From Adiantum capillus-veneris (taxonomy: Eukaryota; Streptophyta; Polypodiopsida; Polypodiales; Pteridaceae), in NCBI GenBank assembly GCA_014529385.2, contig CM043942.1, positions 30,778,969-30,842,968 on the forward strand: a DNA stretch of 64,000 nucleotides. Reading direction: 5' to 3'. Under the pieces are notes generated by a model. That model was not told the origin of the DNA, did not search any database, and was given only the letters and a program-made list of their open reading frames with translations. Made by a program: the position numbers and the translations under genes. Each line of letters begins with the position of its first letter. Position 1 is the stretch's first letter. Below, piece by piece: positions 55,990-64,000 of the stretch.

Positions 55990-56680
55990 TCATAAGCATG
56001 ATAGATGTTCTTTCCAAGAGGAATAAACAAAAAGGTAATCTAAAAAAGCTTCACAAAACTCCCTCAAATATTCTCTAAAAGCACTGTTTATTAATCTTTG
56101 GAAGGTAGCAAGGGCATTGCTTAAGCCAAAAGCCATAACATGGAATGCAAACATTCCAAATTCGATTATAAAAGCCGTTTTAGCTTGGTCCTCTAGTGCA
56201 ATTGTGATTTGATTGTAGCCAAAGTACCCATCTAAAAAGCTATAAGCTTCCTTCCCTGCAACTCTTTCAACCACATGTTCCAAATATGGCAAGGGGTAAT
56301 GGTCTCTCCTAGTGGCGGCATTGACCTTCTTGAGATCCACATACACTCTGAGTTTCCCATTCTTTTTTGGCACAATAATTATTGGAGACACCCATTCTAA
56401 ATGCTCAATAGGGTATATGAATCCGTATTTACACAAGCTTTTCAATATCTTCTTGAAAAATCTTCGCATACTTAGGATTCACAGGGTCATTGCTGGATTG
56501 GTTTAGCCATGCTATTCGTGGGGATTGTGTGTTGCACCACGAAAGGTGGAACACCTTTCATATCATGATATGTCCAAGAAAATATATCCTTAAATTCCTT
56601 GAGAATTTCTTTAAGTACATACTCCTCAGTCTCTGTCAGATCTTGGGCAATGACAACAGGTTTGGACTCCTCATCTGGGT
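55990..56680 (-). pseudogene. Gypsy-4 reverse transcriptase
   Basis: 56469-55990 contains SPIIIVPKKNGKLRVYVDLK, HYPLPYLEHVVERVAG, YNQITIALEDQAKTAF, FHVMAFGLSNALATFQRL and a remnant active site FLDYLFVYS (FxDD lost its second Asp). Upstream, 56680-56500 encodes the conserved lead-in EILKEFKDIFSWTYHDMKG in another frame. Confidence 0.85.
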
Positions 56681-56701
56681 CTGCTAACTCTATTTCCTTA
56701 A

Positions 56702-57235
56702 CTATCGCGGGACCATCATAGACTCCATTGCTTCCATCGATAGTTGTTTTCTAGACCTTTCTTTACCAACCTTACGTTCCTCCGTAGTGTAGGATTTGAA
56801 ATGATCAAGTGCAGGATGTAAGTCTGTGTAGTCTTGTTGTTCTGTGGACTGTGATTTCTCATCCGCTTCCTTTTGTTGTTGAGCTAACTCTCGATTTTGT
56901 CGTCTCCTTATAGTACGGCTCAACTTTGGATTCTTTGTAGCCTCTAATTATGCAATGTCAATGGGTTGTGCACTACACCACATAACGCTTTGAATGTATT
57001 CACCCCAGTTATCTACCAGCTTCCGATGAGCATCACATGCCCTATATAATTAAGCCATTCTGCGATAGATTTCTTTTCATTTATTCTAGCACGCACATTT
57101 GCTCGATATTGTTGCCTCTTATATATCTTACTCTTTTTATCTAATTTTTGATTACGACCGATCTCTAGTGAAGAGTCACTAGATGAATTGCTACTCGTGT
57201 CTTCTCCTCTCCTAGATAGATTGTCATCTAGGGTA
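56702..57235 (-). pseudogene. Gypsy-4 charged spacer upstream of RT
   Basis: The frame at 56923-56702 is Gln/Glu/Lys-rich (RTIRRRQNRELAQQQKEADE). Further upstream (57230-57010) a Ser/Asp/Arg-rich coding-like stretch runs up to the LTR junction. No protease motif is visible here, although protease is expected before RT. Confidence 0.5.
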
Positions 57236-57307
57236 TGTTAACCCTCACGGCTCACGGACACCCTATCACCTACAACGGACGTTGTATTATTTACTTGGTA
57301 GAGTCAG

Positions 57308-57533
57308 GTACCGGGCTTGTCGGTCCAATAGGAAAAGGGTAAGAGTGATCGCCGATGAGAGGCGCACTCTAACTGGAACATTCAAGGGATTAGTTGGCTA
57401 AGCATGGGCGCCCAAGTGTGGTACCGGGCTTGTCGGTCCAATAGGAAAAGGGTAAGAGTGATCGCCGATGAGAGGCGCACTCTAACTGGAACATTCAAGG
57501 GATTAGTTGGCTAAGCATGGGCGCCCAAGTGTG
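57308..57533. repeat. Perfect 113-bp tandem repeat in the Gypsy-5 LTR
   Basis: 57308-57420 and 57421-57533 read identically (GTACCGGGCTTG...CCCAAGTGTG). Each unit contains a partial inverted repeat GAGTGATCGCC / GGCGCACTC. Confidence 0.95.
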
Positions 57534-57644
57534 AATGGGGTGAGCTCATATAAAAGTCAACTAAACCTAAAATTCACTCATTCTCTCATTTGTGCAATTG
57601 AAGAGTGCTCTTGGTCCATCTCCATCTTCTTCTTCTTCATCTCC

Positions 57645-57666
57645 TTGTGTGTGTGTGTGTGTATGC

Positions 57667-57715
<49 letters not shown>
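57645..57715. repeat. (GT)n-(GA)n microsatellite
   Basis: A short GT run followed by about 23 GA units within the LTR. Confidence 0.95.
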
Positions 57716-57717
<2 letters not shown>

Positions 57718-57958
57718 CGATCGAGCATTGCGGCGGCACGACGGTGGCGAGGCGGTTGAGTGCAGCGTAGCGGCGTCTCCCTCTTCTTCGCGGCGAGGAA
57801 TCCTCCATGATAGGAAGCGTAGAGTGGTGAGTGACATACCAACGCCATCTTTGAGCTTACTAGTTTAGGCTTGTTGTGTGCTTGGAGCCATTTGTGGCTC
57901 GCACACAGTGTATCGACAAGTTCCTTGCATTGACATGTGCGACATACGCGCACATTTT

Positions 57959-57976
57959 TGGCGCCGTTGCCGGGGA
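57959..57976 (+). other. Gypsy-5 primer-binding site (tRNA-Asp)
   Basis: TGGCGCCGTTGCCGGGGA matches the primer site characteristic of Athila/Tat-group elements, complementary to tRNA-Asp. Confidence 0.92.
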
Positions 57977-58617
57977 ATGCCATACACTAAGCTTGAATGG
58001 CACTCTGTGCTTCTTTTGTGGTGCAATTTCAATTGTGGAAAAGGTAAGGAAGGAGGGTGTGTGTGTTGAGAAGAAGGATTTTGTGTTACTACAGTGTATT
58101 TTTTCTGTTAATGGAGTTTTCAAAGGTACTGTGTTTTTTCTCTGTGTAAGGTGTTAGTATTAAGGTTGTTAGTTCTGTGTAATGTAATGTACAGTAAGTA
58201 GGAAGTAGATCTGTGAGAGATAATAGAGTGTGTTAGTGTGTAACAGTAGGTGTATTAGTTGGAAGTAGGTAGGTAGAGTGTGTTGTGCTCTCGCGCAGGC
58301 CGCGGCGACCTTATCCTTAAAAAAATAAAAAATATAAAATAAATTTTTTAAAAAGGTAGGACCGGGATCGGGAATATCTCCCAGACCCAAGCCCAAGCTC
58401 ACGCTCAAGCTCAGGCCTTTGTCGCCTTTGAAAATTACGAATTTTAGGTTCACACGTAGCTAAAAACCGATTTTTTGAGGACCAACGGAGCTTCAGGTGA
58501 CCGAATGTTGTGCTGTAAAGCACACCGTGACCCTTTGAGTGATACGCTCATTTTGAGCTATCACACACTTTAATCAAAAAAATCAATCATTGAAAAATAT
58601 TAAAAAACATAAAAAAA
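57977..58617 (+). other. Gypsy-5 leader between PBS and gag
   Basis: This is a long untranslated leader with A-rich and T-rich runs. No gene is seen. Confidence 0.6.
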
Positions 58618-61166
58618 ATGAGTGAAAACGGACGCTTAAAAAAGGAAGCGGTTCACCTTCGAGGTTATTCGCCGACGCTTGTAGGGTGTCAAAGGGACAT
58701 GCATCTGCGCTCTGGTCATGTGCCAGAGACTGAGCAACTAGAGAGAATTTCAACTTACGCGAGTTCTCAATATCCACCTACTTTAGGTTCCGGGCTCTCG
58801 GCGGGGACCCAAGGTAGTACAAACCAAGACCCGAACATAGCGGCTAGTGACTCTTCCTTTGACTACGACGTCATGGAGATTTCCCAATTCCTAATCCCGA
58901 TAGCTCAAGCCAAGATATGCATGCCATGGGCCCACGGTCCGGGCCAAGCGTGCTTAGCCGCCTGAAGAAAACCTTTAGTAGAGCCACTCGCTCCGAACAT
59001 GGAGCTAATGATGTAAATGAGGGGGGTGGGGAAGTAAATTCTCCATTCGTGACCAACGTAGACCCTATAGCCTTAGAGTATGTGCACGTGAATACTTCAT
59101 TCACTGCACCTCTTGACTCTTCAGAGTTATTCCCCTCCGAGGTCATATTACCCAATGATAGAAGCCTTGCCGAAGTGCAAGAGGTTGAGCGATATATCCT
59201 TGCAGCGAGGGAAAAGGAAGTCGAGAGCTTACGCAAGGCGGAGCAACGAAGAGAGTTAAAAGCGAAAGCCCCTATGTCAAACCCCTTGCTAAGAGAGAAA
59301 TGGAGTGCTCCTGAGTTAGCAACTGCTAAGGGCCAACCCCTAGAAAGCAACATTGCATCTAGCTCAAAGGACACCCCTAGCACCTCAATCCTAGATGGAG
59401 TGCTCCTAACTGAGAATTGGGAGTATGAACTACAAACAGAAACTCTGACCGACCTATACACAGGTCACACCTATCACGTGGGTTGGTTAGATGTCCTACA
59501 ATCCACAATGGGTGCTACTAGTGTGGAGGATCAACAACAAAGAGTTTGTGAGGTCATCCATAGGGTCATTGAGTTAGAGAGACAGAACAAGGGGATCAAC
59601 ATGCTTTCAACGGGTCTCATGAGATTCTTAGATACAGGAAAGGCTAAACAACCAACCTTATCGCAAATGGAGACTCCCTCGGTAAGTCCCATGGAGTCTC
59701 CATATGTTGTTTCTCCAGGGATCTCAGTGCAATCTAAGCCCACAAGTGATAGCTTCACCTTTCCAAGTGCAGCTCATCTTTCCCTTGATGACACCGCGGT
59801 TACCATGCCTACCCCAATGATGGGCATGACGAGAAACACTCCATGGACCTCATTTGTTAGTAAAGCACCACTACATGGTGGCTCAATGCCTGCAACAGTA
59901 CCTACAAGTGTGTACCACTCGTATACACCCATGGGTCCTCGTACTCATGTAGTCTCTACTCCTCCCATTGTTTCAACTACCTATGCTCCACAACCACAAC
60001 ACCCAAGTTCTTATTTCCATGGGACTATACCGGCTAGCATTAGCATGTCACATCCGACGTCTGCTATGCCTAGGGCCACCCATATGAACCATGGACCACC
60101 ACATGGCACAACATCGTACCCAACGTGGAACCCAAGGGCTTCCTATGCGCCAAGCCCAATGCTAATACCTACTCCGCATGTAGTCTCTGGAGGGACTTCA
60201 TCCACGGTGCCTCCTCACTTAGGTGACTTGGCAACATTTGCTCAAGCTATTGGTCGATCTATTGCTAAGAATATGCGTAACACGCCTGATAGAGAGCCTA
60301 GAAGTAAGGTAGTACAAATAGCCAAGCTCACACAAAAATTTAGTGGAGACGGGGATGTGAGAAAGCATATCGAAGTGTTTGAACAAATATGCGATTCTCT
60401 AGGAGAACACAATGACCTACATAAGAGTAATTCTTTAAGCCTAACCTTAAGTGGATAGGCTGGGGATTGGTATAGAACCCTAAGGGTGGAAGAAAAAACG
60501 TTTTACCCTACTCTTAGGAGACTGTTCTTGAAAGAATACATACGAGAGGGAGTGCTTTGGGGTGTAGCCTCTCAGCTCTAGAAAGCCCAACGAGAGGAAG
60601 GAGAGTCGGTGAGAGACTTTATTAGTCGCTTGAAGCATTTGAATTCTCATTGTAATCCAAATGAGCGCTTCGACAATAACCAATTGCTCGATAGATTCAT
60701 TCGGGGATTACGACATGAGGATATCTACAATGGCCTAGTCATTAGAGGTATTGCCACTTGGGAAGCAGTCACCACCAATGCGGTCCAATTGGAGGATAAT
60801 TTAATAATTCAAGGAGAAAGAGTGTCTGTTGAGCCTAAATCTATTAGCTCGCAAGCATCAGGGCATCAACCAATGACCCTAAAGCCTATTGCTAAGGAGC
60901 CAAAGATATCTGAGATGACTTTAACAGATCTCACTAAGGCTATTCAAGAGAGTCTTAAAGATAATCGTGCTCCGCAAAACAATCATATGTATCCAAGAAG
61001 GGAGCAACAATGGTGCTCAGTATGCTATGGACCGCATAATACCAGTGAATGCCCTACTTTTAGAGTAAAATTCAATGGGAACTGCAATGCCTGTGGGAGG
61101 TATGGTCATCAAGTTAAGGATTGCATAGTATTGAACCGCGCGATGGCCAATAGACCAGACCAATAG
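58618..61166 (+). pseudogene. Gypsy-5 gag, first part
   Basis: It opens at ATG 58618. The frame changes near 58940 into a long ORF (to 60458). That ORF contains a charged helix (EVERYILAAREKEVESLRKA), a Pro/Ser/Thr/His-rich disordered region, and the start of the gag capsid domain (KLTQKFSGDGDVRKHIEVFEQ). A TAG at 60456-60458 and another near 60579 interrupt the same frame, which then continues GESVRDFISRLKHLN and FIRGLRHEDIYNGL, the conserved gag core. Two zinc knuckles follow: CSVCYGPHNTSEC and CNACGRYGHQVKDC. The length without stops would be typical of the very long gag of Tat/Athila relatives. Confidence 0.82.
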
Positions 61167-61336
61167 ACCAACTTTAGCATGGACAAACACACCTCGAGTG
61201 CCTGCATTGATGCCGGCTCCACCACTTGAAAAAACAGCACAACCACATGGTCCCTAGGGCCCAAAATGTTGTTCAAAAAACACCCTTACAACCTCCAGTG
61301 ATAGGACCGTAACCACCACATCTGAGAATCACTTCT

Positions 61337-62095
61337 GTGAATCAAGTGGGTTGTGAGTCATCTATTGCTTGTTTAGAAGGCTGTGAGGAAGATATAGATC
61401 CTAATATTCCATATGGGATGGATGTGCTTGAAGAAAGTCTACAATACTACATGGAGGACTATTGGGGACAAGTCAAACCTGTATATCAAGTAGCTGCTCT
61501 TGTTGCAAGAGGCCAAAATATCAATTACACTGCTAAGAGACCACCTCTTCAATGCTATGAGTGTGGAGGTCCACATCGTGTAGCCGAGTGTCCTATTAGG
61601 CTACAAAAGAATGCCACACTAATGCAAACCAATCAAGTGAGCATGTCTACAATGCCAATACTCATGTGTAATCGATGTGGCATAGATCATTTGATTGCCA
61701 AATGTCCAAATAATCCAAATGCACAGAAGATCACACCATTAAACTTGATTGAAGTTATCGAGGAGCCATCACAAAGTACACATATGGTACCAATAAACGT
61801 ACTCGCACTATCGATGCTCCAAAAACAAAACTATATTCTTGAGGAAAGAGACACGGCACCAATTTCCCAATCTCAGAAAAAGAAGAAAACACGAAGGAAG
61901 AGATCGCAAAAAGCAGCGAAGTCAGACCCCAGTTCAAAGACCAACATAGGGACCTGTGATGACCCCGTATATATGAACGATGCTGAAGAGGATTCTGATT
62001 CAGGTGAAACCATGGAGACCAAAACGAACACTAAGATAGAAACCAACAAGGAAGCCTTCATGAGCCACAATGGCAGGGATCCAAGAGGAAGATAG
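61337..62095 (+). pseudogene. Gypsy-5 gag, second part with two more zinc knuckles
   Basis: It is in another frame after a gap with stops (61167-61336). Knuckles CYECGGPHRVAEC and CNRCGIDHLIAKC both have the short spacing C-x2-C-x3-H-x4-C. The C-terminal 90 residues are Lys/Arg-rich (KKKKTRRKRSQKAAK), then acidic. Confidence 0.75.
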
Positions 62096-62316
62096 GAACT
62101 TTTCCAAACCCTACAAAGTAGATTGAGCGAGTCAAGCAATTAAGGAGTTTGGTAGAAGATACCCAAAGGGATCTAGAACCAGCACCTAGGTAGATCCAGA
62201 TTACATACACCGTGTTCCCTACGCAACATTAACCTCACCAAGTCCATAGACCCATACCTAGTGTCATCCAAGAAGAAAGTGACTTAAAGTCATGGGAAAG
62301 TGGGCGTACTCACTTC

Positions 62317-63471
62317 TTGATGGAAAGAATGTTTACAGAGGGACTACTTGATCCTATCGAAGAAATGGAGATCCCATCTTCCCCACTTCAAGGGACTGAA
62401 GTCCAAAAGGTGCCGTTAAACATTGCCAAATTGATGGATTTCATGTCTTCAAAAGTTAGAACCACCATCGTGTCCAAACTATATAAAGATCCTCAGCTAG
62501 TCTCAGCTCTTCAAGCCTTCCTCAATGGAGAACTAAAGTTTGGACTACCACAATTTGCACAGATGGATGGAGCTGCGGAGTTGCCAATAGAGGAGGAACA
62601 CTTAGATCCACAACCCAACCTGGCTGAGAACCTTGTTATAGAAATACCTGTTAACAAGTTGGGACAATACTTTGAGGGTGATGAATCCAATGCGACCATA
62701 CCAATCACTACTAAGGGATTAACTATGAAGGGAATCCTTGATGGTGGCGCTGGGGTTAGCATTGTGACTAAAAATTGCTGGGAAACTATGGGAATACCTC
62801 ACCTTGCGACCACAAACATAGTAGTGAAGATGGCCAATGGGTCTATTGTTAAACCTATTGGGATGCTAGAAGATCTCAAGATCAAGGTCTTTGGACATAA
62901 AATAAGGATTACCTTCATTGTTATGGATTTCTCCAAGCACACTATGGCATTGGAGATGATCTTAGGACGTCCTTTCATGAGGGAAGCAAAAATGGTGCAT
63001 GACTGGTCTAAAAACCATGTCTACTTGCAGTTCCAAGATTCTGTCATTTGAGTGGATCTTGTGACTGGTCGAGCACATCCCCTAGGAAACAGGTTTATAA
63101 TTGATCATAGATCTGACACCAATGCTCACTCGGCCCCATTGCAGTATTGTTACACGTGTAAAGCGAACACTGATGTTGGGGAAGATTCTCCTTATATGGA
63201 TGTACTACCTGGGATGACTGAGTCGGACAATGTGGATTGGGTCCACCTAGCAGCAACCATAGACACTTGGGGAAACTGGGGGACAACCTGGGTAACACGT
63301 GAGGGGGATGAAATGCCCGTACACTTAAATATGCTACAAGCAATGCATATAGCTTCTGACAAGACTCATCCTAATATAATGAAGAAAACATACAAGTGGG
63401 TCCCTAAAGCTTCTTTAGCGACCATAGCTAGTGCTAAAAAACAGAAGCCTTGTAAGAAACGTCCCACTTGA
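62317..63471 (+). pseudogene. Gypsy-5 protease and linker
   Basis: 62317-63051 encodes a linker, then a retropepsin-like domain with active site ILDGGAGVSIVTKNCW (Gly where Thr or Ser is expected) and flap ILGRPFMREA. A single TGA (63049-63051) is followed in the same frame by 139 more open codons with Trp-rich segments (TWGNWGTTWVT, KTYKWVPKASL). Another frame change occurs near 63480. Confidence 0.78.
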
Positions 63472-63492
63472 CCCAAGAAAAGTAAGAAAACG

Positions 63493-64000
63493 TTGCGTTG
63501 GATTCCTAAAAAACTATTGGAAGCCCAAAGCTACTATAAAGGAAATGATCAAATCTGTGTGCCAAAACGTAAATTATGTTCTTACCTGTCACCTGACCTA
63601 TGTGAGTCAAACCCTGTGACGACAAAGCTGATGAAAGATCATGGGAAAGGAAAAATCACAGAACACTATTCACCGGATCCGGAGCTAGTATGGGTTCCCA
63701 AGCGAGAAAGGCTTGTTTTGCTCAACTCAACCATAGAAAAAAGGAATAAAGCTTCTAGCTCCTCATGTAATGCATCCATAGAGGTAAAAGCTTCTACATA
63801 GCCTCCACCTACAATAGTGGACCTCCATAAAGCAACAAAGGAATCCACACCTCCCAATCAAGAATCACCTGATGAACCACTTCAAGTTCGATCGTGGGAG
63901 AGTACGTTACCACCCTTGCAACTCGACGAGACACCTAAGGTAATAGAAAACTATTGGCAAAAATCCTCACCTATTACCAACTGGAACAATTGGTTTCAAA
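63493..64000 (+). pseudogene. Gypsy-5 linker toward RT, incomplete at window end
   Basis: The frame at 63493-63801 has LRWIPKK-like and VWVPKRER motifs echoing KWVPK upstream, then a Ser/Lys-rich stretch and a stop. No RT motif is reached before the window ends. Confidence 0.5.

Larger units (their letters stand above)
53371..57235 (-). mobile_element. Tat/Athila-like Ty3/gypsy pol remnant (Gypsy-4)
   Basis: The minus-strand order is spacer (57235-56702), pre-RT (about 56690-56500), RT (56469-55990), RNase H (55726-55133), integrase (55016-54004), integrase tail, then an extra protease-like segment (53598-53371). The upstream end is cut by the LTR of the plus-strand element at 57236. The integrase end (TPFKMVYGQEVVMPWEF) is characteristic of Tat/Athila-type elements. 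No LTR of its own was found. Confidence 0.78.
57236..57954 (+). repeat. Gypsy-5 5' LTR (about 719 bp)
   Basis: It begins TGTTAACCC and ends CGCGCACA, four T before the PBS. It holds the 113-bp tandem repeat and a (GT)n-(GA)n microsatellite (about 57645-57715). The start is inferred, since the partner LTR is outside the window. Confidence 0.65.
57236..64000 (+). mobile_element. Tat/Athila-like Ty3/gypsy element (Gypsy-5), 5' part, continues beyond window
   Basis: It has a 5' LTR, a tRNA-Asp PBS, gag, zinc knuckles and protease on the plus strand, running to the window end before RT. It was inserted into Gypsy-4, whose coding sequence ends exactly at the LTR start. Several stops and frameshifts interrupt gag. 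Confidence 0.85.

Overview
The window reads as nuclear DNA of a land plant that is dominated by transposable elements. The plant assignment rests on three things: a spliced La1-type gene whose domains match plant La proteins, LTR retrotransposons with primer-binding sites for initiator tRNA-Met (TGGTATCAGAGC) and tRNA-Asp (TGGCGCCGTTGCCGGGGA, the Athila/Tat type), and a LINE ORF1 with a DUF4283-like domain and a zinc knuckle. Diverse LINEs and very abundant (CT)n tracts fit a seed-free plant, but the species cannot be named from the sequence.

Layout, left to right. 1-8532: a minus-strand Ty3/gypsy chromovirus with near-identical LTRs, inserted into an old L1-like ORF1 fragment. 8870-13965: AT-rich DNA without a recognisable gene. 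13966-17277: nine exons of a La1 (RNA-chaperone) gene on the minus strand, lacking only the first exon. 17295-25298: two plus-strand LINEs, A (endonuclease/RT with a PCNA-binding-like motif) and B (ORF1 plus endonuclease part of ORF2), each preceded by a (CT)n tract. 25280-28106: gag, PBS and a 2-kb LTR of a broken gypsy element that cuts the 3' LTR of a small non-autonomous LTR element (28107-31552). 31553-34800: unrecognised DNA with simple repeats. About 35500-40700: a decayed minus-strand chromovirus whose RNase H is replaced by a (CT)n-containing block. 41300-42361: a copia-type gag remnant. 43010-51082: two related LINE copies (C and D) and a composite repeat of (CT)n plus a near-palindromic motif, surrounding a degenerate spliced gene (46060-52017). 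53371-57235: minus-strand Tat/Athila-like pol. 57236-64000: a plus-strand Tat/Athila-like element (LTR, PBS, gag, protease) running out of the window.

Two things stand out. First, the degenerate gene at 46060-52017 has a ParB-like domain followed by the motif IV / motif I order of beta-class N4/N6 DNA methyltransferases. It is interrupted by two inferred introns, and a LINE sits in the second. Second, LINEs A, C and D share a 3' end made of a short hairpin, a GACG box and an A-rich stretch running straight into (CT)n. Tracts of (CT)n also lie upstream of A and D. This suggests non-LTR elements that insert into, or are primed from, (CT)n microsatellites.

Almost all coding sequence here is broken, and most gene-length ORFs are retroelement remains. 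The La1 gene is the only host gene that looks functional.
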